Made by a program: the position numbers and the translations under genes. From NCBI RefSeq assembly GCF_964222135.1, contig NZ_CAXQBR010000026.1, positions 43,092-107,091 of the forward strand: a DNA stretch of 64,000 bases, written 5' to 3'. A model generated the notes under the pieces. That model worked only from the letters and a program-made list of their open reading frames with translations. It was not told the origin of the DNA and did not search any database. The stretch is from Euzebya sp. Its GTDB lineage: Bacteria; Actinomycetota; Nitriliruptoria; Euzebyales; Euzebyaceae. Below, one piece after another: positions 1 to 8,736 of the stretch. How positions within the stretch are numbered: position 1 is the first letter of the stretch; every line of letters starts with the position of its first letter.

Positions 1-567
1 CCAGCCGGTCTCGGCCGCCCACGCGCCGGCGGCGAGGGCGTCGGCGAAGGCCTGCGTGTCGTCCCCGGCGGCCCCGAAGGCCCGGGCGACGATGGCGGTG
101 GAGGGGGTCTCGGCCTGCTCCGCGACCTCGACGGCCGTGGCCAGGCGGGTCTCCCCGGCCAGGCGGGCGACGTCGAGGCCGAGGTCCTCGAGGTCCTCCT
201 CCACGTCGGCGTCGATCGCCGCCTCGCCACCGAGGATCGTGACGTCGGTGGCCTCGAGCCGGTCGATCTCGGCGGCGACGTCGTCGTCGAGCTCGTCCGG
301 GCCGGTCAGGAGGAGGGGGCTGTCGCCCTGCAGGGTGCCGGAGGCGAGGGCATCGGCGAAGGTCTCGGTGGTCGCGAGCAGGACCTCGGTGACCGCGTCG
401 TCCTCGGTGAACGTCGCCCGGCTGAACCGGAGGGCGATCTCGGTGGGGTCGAGGTCGACGTCGTCGCCGCGGATGTCGATCGTGTCCGACACCGCCCCGA
501 CGGCAGGGCCGGCGAGCAGCCCGAGGGCGAGCATCGCGACGGTCAGCAGGAGGGTGAGGTGGCGCAC
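1..567 (-). CDS. Secreted CWB2-repeat surface protein (5' part only)
   Basis: The first 189 codons of a minus-strand gene that runs off the left edge. The GTG start at 567 opens a signal peptide (MRHLTLLLTVAMLALGLLAG, then PAVGA) followed by cell-wall-binding repeat 2 sequence: a TFADALASG motif, a VTILGGEAAI motif and an LAGETRLATAVEVA motif, the usual landmarks of one CWB2 unit, and then AFADALAAGAWAAETGW at the start of the next. Such repeats attach exported proteins non-covalently to the Gram-positive wall. The upstream Shine-Dalgarno is weak (GAGAG). The gene is divergent from the nudC-like gene, separated by 450 bp that hold the 51-bp repeats. The C-terminal effector part lies outside the window, so the role cannot be told. 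Confidence 0.85.
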   Translation of the reverse strand, partial: MRHLTLLLTVAMLALGLLAGPAVGAVSDTIDIRGDDVDLDPTEIALRFSRATFTEDDAVTEVLLATTETFADALASGTLQGDSPLLLTGPDELDDDVAAEIDRLEATDVTILGGEAAIDADVEEDLEDLGLDVARLAGETRLATAVEVAEQAETPSTAIVARAFGAAGDDTQAFADALAAGAWAAETGW

Positions 568-747
568 GGCAGTCTCTCGCGTCGGCGTGGCCCCGGACGG
601 CAGACCGGGGTCGGGCTTGGCGGTGGATGCTAGAACGCCACCGCGTCAGGGTCGTGGCACTGACGCGCGCGGGCGGTGGATCGGTGCGGGGGTGGGCGGG
701 GTGGCGGGGCCGGTGTGGGCGAGGGCGAGCGGCTCGCGTGCGCCATT

Positions 748-970
748 CGCCCACGGGTCACTCGCGGGGACGTCGCGACGACCTCCCGCCCCGCCATGCA
801 CCCACGGGTCCCTCGCGGGGACCCCGCGTCGACCTCCCGCCCCGCCAGTCGCCCACGGGTCACTCGCGGGGACCCCGCGACGACCTCCCGCCCCGCCAGT
901 CGCCCACGGGTCACTCGCGGGGACCCCGCGACGACCTCCCGCCCCGCCATGCGCCCACGGGCTCCTGGCG
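748..970. repeat. 51-bp tandem repeat array, about 4.4 copies
   Basis: Units start at 748, 799, 850 and 901, with a partial fifth at 952. Units 3 and 4 are nearly identical. Unit 2 has a few changes and unit 1 has more. Each unit contains a dyad, TCGCGGGG-A-CCCCGCGA, perfect in units 3 and 4 and decayed in units 1 and 2. All frames stay open through it because the unit is 17 codons long and GC-rich, but no protein family is recognisable. It fills most of the divergent intergenic region 568-1018, so it may hold binding sites or simply be a slippage product. Confidence 0.9.
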
Positions 971-1018
971 GTAGTGCCGCCGGGGGCGGCGACGATCGTG
1001 TCGCCTACGCTTCGCCCG

Positions 1019-1828
1019 GTGGAGCACCCCGACGTCGCCGCCGCCCTGGATGACCCCTCGATCACGGTCGTCGTGACCCGACGACGCGACGGACACGTCG
1101 TGGTGGTCGAGGGCGGGTGGCCGGAGGGGGCAGACGTCGCCGAGGCCCCGATCGTCGTCGCGCCGGGCGTGATGAGCGTCGTGGTCGACGACGGCGACCC
1201 GCTGCCCGTCGGGGAGTTCACCGACGCGCGGACGGCGATGTTCAGCGTCGCGGAACCCGAGGTGCTGCTCGGGGCGATCGCGTTCGGTCAGTGGCGGGCG
1301 CGGGAGCGGTTCTGCTCGCGGTGCGCCAAGCCGCTGTCTCCGGCCCGTCGCCCCCGGACGCTGGTGTGCCCCGAGGGCCACCTGGCGTTCCCGCGCATCG
1401 AGCCGGCGGTGATCATGCGGGTCGTCGACGCCGACGACCGGCTGCTGCTGGCCCGGCAGCCGTCGTGGATGGAGGGGAGGTTCAGCGTCCTCGCCGGGTT
1501 CGTCGACCCCGGCGAGCGGCTCGAGGACACCGTCCGCCGCGAGGTGACGGAGGAGGTCGGGAGCACCGTCCGCCAGGTCGACTACGTGACGAGCCAGCCC
1601 TGGCCGTTCCCGTCGTCGCTGATGCTCGCGTTCCACGCCGTCGCCGAGACCACCGACATCCGGCTGGACGACGACGAGATCGCCGAGGCGGAGTGGTTCA
1701 CCCGCGAGGAGCTCGAGGTCGCGATGGGAACCGGCCGGGTGGGCCTGCCCCCTCCCCTCTCGGTCGCCCACAAGCTGGTGTCCTCGTGGTTCGGTCGGCC
1801 GCTCGCGACCTGGACCGCGGGACGCTGA
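1019..1828 (+). CDS. nudC: NAD(+)/NADH diphosphatase, NudC-type Nudix hydrolase
   Basis: A 269-residue Nudix hydrolase that should split NADH (and possibly NAD caps on RNA) into NMNH and AMP. The N-terminal half is a degenerate NudC-like domain. A zinc-ribbon follows with CSRC and then CPEGH, where the usual fourth cysteine is not in its normal place. The Nudix box reads GFVDPGERLEDTVRREVTEE, fitting GX5EX7REUXEEXGU. The downstream SQPWPFPSS array is the signature that separates NADH diphosphatases from other Nudix enzymes. I chose GTG 1019 because upstream in-frame sequence is only the 51-bp repeat array. A hairpin at 1893-1910 lies between this gene and the convergent galE. Confidence 0.9.
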   Translation: MEHPDVAAALDDPSITVVVTRRRDGHVVVVEGGWPEGADVAEAPIVVAPGVMSVVVDDGDPLPVGEFTDARTAMFSVAEPEVLLGAIAFGQWRARERFCSRCAKPLSPARRPRTLVCPEGHLAFPRIEPAVIMRVVDADDRLLLARQPSWMEGRFSVLAGFVDPGERLEDTVRREVTEEVGSTVRQVDYVTSQPWPFPSSLMLAFHAVAETTDIRLDDDEIAEAEWFTREELEVAMGTGRVGLPPPLSVAHKLVSSWFGRPLATWTAGR

Positions 1829-1892
1829 CCAGCGTCGAGTCACGGCGCCGGCGCCGAGATCGGGCACCGAGGTTGGGCGCGATCGGGGCCTC

Positions 1893-1910
1893 CTTCGCCT
1901 GACGGCGAAG
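1893..1910. terminator. Possible bidirectional terminator between nudC and galE
   Basis: CTTCGCC-TGAC-GGCGAAG forms a perfect 7-bp stem with a 4-base loop in the 105-bp gap between two convergent genes. There is no long T tract, which is common in very GC-rich actinobacteria, so the function is inferred from position. Confidence 0.45.
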
Positions 1911-1933
1911 TTCGGCGCGATCCTGGCGGCCTG

Positions 1934-2869
1934 CTAGGCCCGCATCGCGTCCCAGGCGTCCGCGATCCCGTCGCGCAGCGACCGCGTCGGTCGCCAGCCG
2001 AACATCGCCTCGGCCTTCGAGGCGTCCGCCACCAGCTCGGGGGGGTCGCCGGGCCGACGGTCGGCCTCGACCACGTCGATCGTGCGGCCGGTCACGTCCT
2101 GCACGGCGTCCAGCACCTCGCGGACCGTCGCGCCGTCCCCCGTCCCGAGGTTGACGATGTGGTGGACACCGTCCTCGAGCACGTCCAGCGCCATCAGGTG
2201 GGCGTCCGCCAGGTCCACCACGTGGACGTAGTCGCGGACCGCGGTGCCGTCCCGGGTCGGGAAGTCGGTCCCGAAGACGGTGAACGTCTCACCCGTTGCG
2301 CCGCGCAGGAGGTTCGGGACGAGGTGGGTCTCGGGGTCGTGCCGCTCGGTCCGCCCGCGGTACGCACCGACGACGTTGAAGTAGCGGAAGCTCATCGCCG
2401 CCAACCCGTGCGCCGTCGCGTACGACGTCAGTGCGTGGTCGAACGCGAGCTTGGTCATGCCGTAGGCGTTCACCGGCGCGGTCGGGGTCGCCTCGGTGAT
2501 CGGGAGCACCGCCGGCTCGCCGTAGACCGCGCAGGTCGAGGAGAAGAGGATCCGCTGGACGCCCGTCACCCGCATGGCATCCAGCAGCGCCAGCCCCTCC
2601 CCGAGGTTGTTGGCCCAGTGCTTCTCGGGCTGGGCGACCGACTCCGCGACCAGGGCATCCGCGGCGAGGTGGACGACGAGGTCGAACGAGCCGTCCAGCA
2701 CCTCCCCGGCCCGCGACAGGGGCAGGTCCACGAACACGGCGTCCCCCACCGCGTCGGCGTGGCCCTGCCGCAGGTCGTCGAGGACCACGACCTCGTGGCC
2801 CTCCTCGGCGAAGCGGGCGGTGACCACCGATCCGATGTAGCCGGCTCCTCCGGCGACGAGCACCTTCAT
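1934..2869 (-). CDS. galE: UDP-glucose 4-epimerase-like SDR enzyme
   Basis: A 311-residue extended short-chain dehydrogenase. The N-terminus has the NAD-binding motif GGAGYIGS (residues 7-14), and the catalytic tyrosine and lysine are in YGMTK, preceded by the SSTCAVYG serine region. The FRYFNVVGA segment is typical of GalE. It interconverts UDP-glucose and UDP-galactose, providing galactose for polysaccharide or wall glycans. The ATG at 2869 follows the upstream CWB2 gene by 36 bp on the same strand, so the two may share a transcript. The length is slightly short compared with E. coli GalE (338), as is normal for actinobacterial forms. A related NDP-sugar epimerase is possible. Confidence 0.85.
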   Translation of the reverse strand: MKVLVAGGAGYIGSVVTARFAEEGHEVVVLDDLRQGHADAVGDAVFVDLPLSRAGEVLDGSFDLVVHLAADALVAESVAQPEKHWANNLGEGLALLDAMRVTGVQRILFSSTCAVYGEPAVLPITEATPTAPVNAYGMTKLAFDHALTSYATAHGLAAMSFRYFNVVGAYRGRTERHDPETHLVPNLLRGATGETFTVFGTDFPTRDGTAVRDYVHVVDLADAHLMALDVLEDGVHHIVNLGTGDGATVREVLDAVQDVTGRTIDVVEADRRPGDPPELVADASKAEAMFGWRPTRSLRDGIADAWDAMRA

Positions 2870-2905
2870 CGCGCGAAGGCTAGCCGCGGGCCACGTCCGC
2901 TCCGG

Positions 2906-5293
2906 TCACTCACCGCAGGGCCACCGCCCGCCCTGCAGGCTGGTCACGACGTCGGTGTCCTCCGGCCCCGAGAGGTACGCCGTGGTGTCGTCGCCGAGGT
3001 CCGCGGACCACGAGAGGTAGTCGACCTCCGGCTCCCGGGGTTGCGCGCCGGGGACGCGGGACTGCAGCTCGGCGACCGTCATGCCGACGGTGACACCGGC
3101 AGGGGTGGCGATCACCGGATCCGTCCCGTCGACGACCCACAGCTGCAGCACCCCCTCGTAGGACTGGACGCTGAGTCCACCCCAGATCACACGACTGATC
3201 CGCTCGGCACAGGCGTCGACCGGGTTGGCGGGCGCCGGGTCGCTCGGCCGGGCGGGCATCACGGCGTCCGGCTGGCCGAGCACCGCGGTGAGCGCCTCGA
3301 CCGCCTCGTCCTCCGGCGTGCCGATCGCCACGCCGGCGAGGGCACGACCGTCACCCTCGACCGCATCCCCAACCGGGTCCGGCGGCAGCTCGCCGACGGC
3401 CTGGCGGGTCACGGTGGTGCTGACCGCGACCGGGCCGCCGTAGACGACGAAGGTCGTCAACCCCTCGTCCTCGATGAACGACGCCAACGCCGCGGGCATC
3501 CCCGCGCCGGGCGTGAGCAGGACCGGGATGCCCCGATCGGCCGCGTGCACGGAGCCTGCAAGCCCATCTGGGAAATCCTCCCCTGACGCGAGGGCGGCAA
3601 CCCTCGAGCTCAGGTCGAGGTCGAGGGTTCGTGCGACGTCGATCGACAGCTGCGTCGGATCCGCACCCGGGATGACCCGGTCGACGTCCGGGGACCACAT
3701 GGCGCTGTCGCCCACCTGGATGGCCTCTGCGGAGGGGTTGGCGGCGACGTAGTCCACGCCTGCGCCGCCGGAGACGACGACCGCGTCGGCCGCTGGGCCG
3801 GCGACCGCCCCGGCGAGGATCCCGGGTGGGAAGGTGCCGCCGTCGACGAAGAAGATGCGCTGCGGGTCGTCGGTGACCGCATCGGCGATCGCGACGGAGG
3901 TCTCGCCCCGGCCGACGCCGGCCAGGCGCACGACCTCGAAGCCGAGCGCCCGGACGTCCTCGGCCACCTGCTCGGACAGCACGGCGGTCCCCCCGACGAG
4001 GTGGACGGTGGCGCCCGGGCTGACCGCGCGCTCGAGCTCGGCCGCGGTATCGGGGTGCAGCGCGTCCAGGCCGGACAGCAGCAGCGGTCCACGTCCGGCG
4101 GCGAGCGGGGTGGCGGTCTGGGCGTCGGCGAAGTTCCCCGCCGTGGCGATCACGGCGGTCTCCGCGGCGCCATCAGGCCACAGGTCGCGCGAGATCGCGA
4201 TCGCCGTCTGGACGCGCGTGACGCCGAAGAGCCGCTCGATCCCGTCGGGGTCGTCGACCGGCGGCGGTCCGGGAGGCGGCGGCGGGGCTCCCGCCGCCAC
4301 GGGGGCGAAGGTGTGCCCCGTCCCCCCTCCACCCGGAAGGGCGATGCCCCCGCCGCCGATGCCGTGGACGCCGGCGGAGCCATCGGCGTCAGCGCCGGCG
4401 ACCAGCTGCCCGTCCGCGGACACGTCGGTGATGACGTCGAGGGACAGCGGCAGCTCGGTCGACCCGCAGCAGCCGGACGCGTCGGTCGACCGCACGGTCA
4501 CCGACGGCCCGCCGTGGCGGTCGACGAAGAGGAGCTCGCCGGTCCCCTCCACCGGCTGCATCGAGTACACGCCGAGACCGCTGCGGTCCCGGCCGTCGTC
4601 CAGGATCCGCTCCTCGGCCTCGGTGTCGAGGTCCACGGCGACGATGCCGTCGTCTTGGCCGTCGAGCCCGGTGACCGCCAGCCGCGAGTCCGGCAACCAC
4701 CCGACGTTCCCGTAGATCAGGCCGTAGCGGACCCCGCCGTCGGTGTCGACGACGAGGACGTCGCACTCGCCGATGTCGCCGAAGCAGGCGGTGAAGACCA
4801 GGAACCGCCGGTCGGGAGAGGCCACCACCCCGGGCCGGTAGACCGTGGCCGCGGGTGCCGCGGAGTCGAGCGGCCAGATCTGGCGGGCGGGCGCCTGCCC
4901 GTCGGAGGTGAAGGCCTGCACCCCCTCCTCGGTGATCACCGCGACCCAGCGGTCGTCGAGCCACGCGACCTCCCCGGGCGCCGGCGCGATCGCGGTCGCG
5001 AGCTCGGTGACCCGACCGTCCCGCACGTCCGCCACGGCGAGGCGACCGGACGCGTCGAGGCTGGCGAGCCGGGTCCCGTCGGGCGACCAGGACGGCACCC
5101 CGGCGATCGGGAACTCCGCGCTCGCACCCGTGGCGAGGTCGTCGACGACCACCCGGTCGCCGCTGTGCGCCAGGTAGGCCACCCGCGCATCCGGCGGGTC
5201 TGCCTGCCCGGCCGCCGGCGGCACGACCAGCGCCAGCAGCACGCCGAGCACCCCCACCACCGTCGCAACCGCACGCCGTCGCCCGTCTCCCAT
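2906..5293 (-). CDS. Secreted beta-propeller/CWB2 surface protein
   Basis: A 795-residue exported protein. A signal peptide (residues 1-30, ending PPAAGQA) leads into a TolB/PD40-like propeller of about 280 residues, with blades such as PSWSPDGTRLASLD and VASPDRRFLVFT. A proline-rich linker follows, then CWB2 repeats from about residue 350 to 640 (FGVTRVQTAIAISRD, VHLVGGTAVLSEQV, VYGGPVAVS). The C-terminal 130 residues form another small domain with TPAGVTVGMTVAELQ and two cysteines. The repeats should anchor it to the wall and the propeller may bind a ligand or protein. ATG 5293 has a GAGGAG ribosome site 5 bases upstream. It is divergent from the 5474 gene and precedes galE. Confidence 0.85.
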   Translation of the reverse strand: MGDGRRRAVATVVGVLGVLLALVVPPAAGQADPPDARVAYLAHSGDRVVVDDLATGASAEFPIAGVPSWSPDGTRLASLDASGRLAVADVRDGRVTELATAIAPAPGEVAWLDDRWVAVITEEGVQAFTSDGQAPARQIWPLDSAAPAATVYRPGVVASPDRRFLVFTACFGDIGECDVLVVDTDGGVRYGLIYGNVGWLPDSRLAVTGLDGQDDGIVAVDLDTEAEERILDDGRDRSGLGVYSMQPVEGTGELLFVDRHGGPSVTVRSTDASGCCGSTELPLSLDVITDVSADGQLVAGADADGSAGVHGIGGGGIALPGGGGTGHTFAPVAAGAPPPPPGPPPVDDPDGIERLFGVTRVQTAIAISRDLWPDGAAETAVIATAGNFADAQTATPLAAGRGPLLLSGLDALHPDTAAELERAVSPGATVHLVGGTAVLSEQVAEDVRALGFEVVRLAGVGRGETSVAIADAVTDDPQRIFFVDGGTFPPGILAGAVAGPAADAVVVSGGAGVDYVAANPSAEAIQVGDSAMWSPDVDRVIPGADPTQLSIDVARTLDLDLSSRVAALASGEDFPDGLAGSVHAADRGIPVLLTPGAGMPAALASFIEDEGLTTFVVYGGPVAVSTTVTRQAVGELPPDPVGDAVEGDGRALAGVAIGTPEDEAVEALTAVLGQPDAVMPARPSDPAPANPVDACAERISRVIWGGLSVQSYEGVLQLWVVDGTDPVIATPAGVTVGMTVAELQSRVPGAQPREPEVDYLSWSADLGDDTTAYLSGPEDTDVVTSLQGGRWPCGE

Positions 5294-5432
5294 GCCGTCT
5301 CCTCGCCTCTCAGAGCGCTCCGCCGTGACGCGCCGTGATCGGCGACCCTACCGGACCCACCCCGCACCCCCACAGCCCTTCCCGCCGCCCTCCTCGACTC
5401 TCGGTTCGTGGCGCGTGACGGAGGGTACGGCA

Positions 5433-5468
5433 CCTCCATCGGCCCCGGCCCTGGGGGCCATGGAGGAG
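5433..5468 (+). promoter_or_regulatory. Hairpin that covers the Shine-Dalgarno of the next gene
   Basis: CCTCCAT (5433-5439) pairs with ATGGAGG (5460-5466), and GGCCCC (5441-5446) pairs with GGGGCC (5454-5459), with C5440 bulged. The 3' arm contains the GGAGGAG ribosome site (5462-5468) that sits 5 bases before the ATG at 5474. A 13-bp stem here would block translation unless it is opened. Regulation is inferred from the fold only. Confidence 0.5.
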
Positions 5469-5473
5469 TCCGC

Positions 5474-8326
5474 ATGCGCCCGTCCCGTCCGTCCGCGATC
5501 GCGCTCGTCGTGGTCCTCGCCGCCGCGCTGACGGCCGTGGTGGCGGCCGCACCCCGATCGGTGGCCCAACGAGGCGCGTCCGGCCGGGACGACGGGATCA
5601 CCACCGTGCCCGACGACGTGATCGTGCCCACCACGTCGACCGATCCGGCGGTGCGGATGCGGGAGGTGGCGGCGCTCGCCCCGTCGACGACGGCACTGCT
5701 GACCACGACGGCGGACTTCCCGGACGCCCTGGCCTCCGGGGTGCTGCAGGACGACGCGATGCTGCTGCCCGCGACCCGCGACGCGCTCGGCCCGGGGGTC
5801 GCCGACCTCATCCGCGCCGCGGACGTGACCGACGTGGTCGTCCTCGGCGGGACCGCGGCGATCAGCGACGCCGCCCTGGCCGAGCTGCCCGACGGCGTCC
5901 CCACCACCCGGATCGGCGGCGCGGAGCGGACCGAGACCGCGGCCCTGATCGCCACCGCCGCCGCGGCGGCGGACGACACCCGACCCGACGCGGTGCTGGT
6001 CGCCCGGGCCCGTGGCAGCGCGGGCAACCCCTCCAGCGGGTTCATCGACGCGATCGGGGCGGGCGCCTGGTCCGCGCAGACCGGCTGGCCGGTGCTGCTG
6101 ATCGACGGGGACCGCGTCAGCGAGCCGATCCGACAGGCAGTCCGCGACCTCGACCCCGACCGGGTCGTGGTGATCGGGGGGACCGCCGCGGTCAGCGATG
6201 CCGCGGTCGCGGACCTCGCCAGCGGGCGTCCGGTCGAGCGCATCGCCGGTGCCGAGCGGGCCGAGACCGCCGCGGCCATCGCGACCGCCGCCCGGCCGGA
6301 CGGCGCCGAGACGGTGTTCCTCGTCGACGGGACCGACCCGGATGCCTGGGTCGACGGGTTCCCCGCAGCGCATCCCGCCGCACTCTCCGATGGCGTCGTC
6401 CTCCTGAGCGCCGGCGAGGAGCTGCCGGCCGCCACCCGCGACGCGATCGCGGACCTGCGCCCGGACACCATCACCTGCCTAACCGCGACCGAGGCCTGCC
6501 TCGCCGCCCGCGACGCCGCCGGGATGCCGCCGGCGATCGAGGTGGCCGTCACCCCTCCTCCAGGCGAGTTCCTCCCGGCTGGCGCCGACATCGCCGTCAC
6601 CACCCCCGGCACGCCCGACAGCCGGATCGAGGTCGTCGACGACGGCGGCTGCGCCACGGTCGGCCCCGACGGCCGCGGTCGGGCGACTGCCCCCGCCGGG
6701 ACGGACTGCACGGTCGTGATCCGCGTCGTCGCCTCGGGCCGCACGGCCCAGACCACCACGATCCGCTGGCCGGCCGTGAGCATCGACCGGCGGACGGCCG
6801 TCGGCGGGGTCGACTTCGCGACCGCCGTACTCGGCAACCGGTGGGACTACGCCCAACCGATCGACGCGCGGGTCGACCCGGTGATCGGCGGCAACGCCGG
6901 CTCGGCACGCGTCGACGCCGCGGCTGGCGTGCTGACGTTCGGCGACCGGGCCGGCGTGACCGTCCCGCTGCTGTGGGCCAACTTCCCCGGCGCGGTGCCG
7001 ATCGCCCCGGACGGGCTGGTCAACCCGGTCGACGCGAACCGGTTCCGCCACGCACTCATCCGCGTGTGGGCCAGCGAGCCGGCCGGCATGAGCCTCGAGT
7101 GGCGTGCCTGCACCACCGGGAACTGCATCAACCACCCGACGACGCAGGGGAGGGTGCATGCCGGGCTGGCGGCCGGCTGGCAGACCGTGCAGCTCGATCT
7201 CGGCGCGCAGCCGAGCTGGGGCGGCGACCTCCACCAGCTGTACCTGTTCGCGAACGCCGCCCAGGTCCGCGTCGACGACGTCCGCTTCGTGGAGGCGCCG
7301 ACCGGCGAGGCGATCACCGTCACCGCCGACCCAGCGGTGCAGCTGACGTGGGACCGCGACGACGACCCGTCGAACAACACCGACCCGACATCACCGGACC
7401 ACGGCCCGCTGGTCGACGGACGTCTGGCCGCCGACGAGCTGCCGCCGGGCGACTACTGGATCCACACCTCCACGGGCGCGACCCACGGACCGGTGCGACT
7501 CGCCACCCCACCGGCGCCGATCATCAGCGCCCCGTCGGTCGAGTCCGCCCCCGACTACGCCACCGAGGTCCGCGGGAACCCGTGGGACTTCTCCCCCGGC
7601 CCCGGACCGGCCGGCACCGATGACCTGGCCGGCATCGGCGGGGTGTCCTCCGCCACCACGACGGCTGACGGCGTGCTGCATGCCACCAACGGCGGGAACG
7701 ACCCGTGGATCGAGCTGGCCATGGCCGGCCCCCTGGACCCGAACCGCTGGCACACGGTCACGATCGACTTCGACCTGGAGGGGCCGATGCGGCTGGAGGA
7801 CGCACCCGGCGGCGGGGCCCACGGGCGGATCCTGTTCCGCCACGCCGGCAGCGCGACGTGGCGCAACGGCGCGGAGATCGTGGCCTACGACAACCAGCGC
7901 CGCTTCACGATCGACATGCGACGTCCCGACGCCGTCGAACCGGGCACCCCCGCGTGGACCGCCGCACCGATCACGGCCATCCGGTTCGACCCCAACGAGG
8001 ACCCCGGTGCCCGCCGGTGGAGCGTCGACCGGATCCGCCTGACCGGCGCCGTGCCGGCCGCGGGGTCCACGCCGCTGACGATCCGCGAAGCCGGCATCCC
8101 CGACGACGGCCAGCGGACGGTCCGCTGGACCGCGGCTCCCTCGCCGGCCGGGGGCGGGCAGGCGATCACCCCGCCGACGACGTTCTCCGCGACCCCGCAC
8201 ACGACCCCTGGGACGACGTGTGGCCTGACGCCAGGCACCTGGTGGGTCACCGCCCAGGTGACCGACGCCGACGGCCGCACCGGGTCGGCGACCGGCCGGA
8301 CCCCGCTCGTCGTCCAGCCGTGCTGA
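5474..8326 (+). CDS. Secreted CWB2 protein with two beta-sandwich-like modules
   Basis: A 950-residue exported protein. The ATG at 5474 is favoured by GGAGGAG five bases upstream; it opens MRPSRPSAIALVVVLAAALT, a signal peptide. CWB2 repeats occupy roughly residues 45-345 (DFPDALASGVLQDDAM, VVVLGGTAAISDAAL, VVVIGGTAAVSDAAV, RIAGAERAETAAAIA). From about 410 on come two related modules, each beginning DFATAVLGNRWDY or DYATEVRGNPWDF and ending in WSVDRIRLTG-like strands. They resemble carbohydrate-binding jelly rolls of secreted glycan-active proteins. No catalytic motif was seen. The role is presumably surface binding or an S-layer-associated function. It converges on the small coiled-coil gene with 3 bp between stops. 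Confidence 0.85.
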   Translation: MRPSRPSAIALVVVLAAALTAVVAAAPRSVAQRGASGRDDGITTVPDDVIVPTTSTDPAVRMREVAALAPSTTALLTTTADFPDALASGVLQDDAMLLPATRDALGPGVADLIRAADVTDVVVLGGTAAISDAALAELPDGVPTTRIGGAERTETAALIATAAAAADDTRPDAVLVARARGSAGNPSSGFIDAIGAGAWSAQTGWPVLLIDGDRVSEPIRQAVRDLDPDRVVVIGGTAAVSDAAVADLASGRPVERIAGAERAETAAAIATAARPDGAETVFLVDGTDPDAWVDGFPAAHPAALSDGVVLLSAGEELPAATRDAIADLRPDTITCLTATEACLAARDAAGMPPAIEVAVTPPPGEFLPAGADIAVTTPGTPDSRIEVVDDGGCATVGPDGRGRATAPAGTDCTVVIRVVASGRTAQTTTIRWPAVSIDRRTAVGGVDFATAVLGNRWDYAQPIDARVDPVIGGNAGSARVDAAAGVLTFGDRAGVTVPLLWANFPGAVPIAPDGLVNPVDANRFRHALIRVWASEPAGMSLEWRACTTGNCINHPTTQGRVHAGLAAGWQTVQLDLGAQPSWGGDLHQLYLFANAAQVRVDDVRFVEAPTGEAITVTADPAVQLTWDRDDDPSNNTDPTSPDHGPLVDGRLAADELPPGDYWIHTSTGATHGPVRLATPPAPIISAPSVESAPDYATEVRGNPWDFSPGPGPAGTDDLAGIGGVSSATTTADGVLHATNGGNDPWIELAMAGPLDPNRWHTVTIDFDLEGPMRLEDAPGGGAHGRILFRHAGSATWRNGAEIVAYDNQRRFTIDMRRPDAVEPGTPAWTAAPITAIRFDPNEDPGARRWSVDRIRLTGAVPAAGSTPLTIREAGIPDDGQRTVRWTAAPSPAGGGQAITPPTTFSATPHTTPGTTCGLTPGTWWVTAQVTDADGRTGSATGRTPLVVQPC

Positions 8327-8329
8327 CGG

Positions 8330-8698
8330 CTACTCGGGCCGGTCCTCGGTCAGGATCTCGATGATCTGGTCGATGCCACCTTGGAGGCTCGCGAACCGTC
8401 GGTCGTGACGCCCCAGCACCTCCCCGTGCGCGCCCAGGATCCGACTGTGCTCACCCAGGATCCGGCTGTGCTCGTCGAGCACACGCCCCTGCTCGAGCTG
8501 GGTCTCCCGCAGCGCCTGCAGCACCGACATGTGGGCCCGGAGCTCCGCCCGGACCTCGGAGACGTCGCGATCGGCACCACCTGCGAGCACCCGCGCAGCC
8601 TGTGCATCCGCGGAGGTGTGCGCGAGTTGCTCGCGCACCTCCCGCATCTCGCCTTCGAGCGCCCCCACCCGTCGTTCGAGGTCCTCGTCGTCCGGCAC
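8330..8698 (-). CDS. Small coiled-coil protein of unknown function
   Basis: A 122-residue, strongly charged, entirely helical-looking protein with no signal peptide or membrane segment. It has short internal repeats (DEHSRILGEHSRILGAHGEV) and ends in a DQIIEILTE segment. GTG 8698 was chosen over the longer GTG/ATG options because GGGAGG lies a few bases upstream. It follows the hexapeptide acyltransferase on the same strand after 38 bp and could be the last gene of that run. No known family is recognised. It may oligomerise or act as a scaffold. Confidence 0.65.
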   Translation of the reverse strand: MPDDEDLERRVGALEGEMREVREQLAHTSADAQAARVLAGGADRDVSEVRAELRAHMSVLQALRETQLEQGRVLDEHSRILGEHSRILGAHGEVLGRHDRRFASLQGGIDQIIEILTEDRPE

Positions 8699-8736
8699 CG
8701 CGCACCTCCCGTGTGGCCGTGCCGCCACGCTACCGG

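Noticed and set aside
748..970. CRISPR array
   Set aside because: The 51-bp units are contiguous tandem copies without unique spacers, and no cas gene is near.
56..1018. Long open frame on the plus strand ahead of nudC
   Set aside because: Its first 170 codons are antisense to a clear CWB2 signal-peptide gene and the rest is the 51-bp repeat; no family match before 1019.
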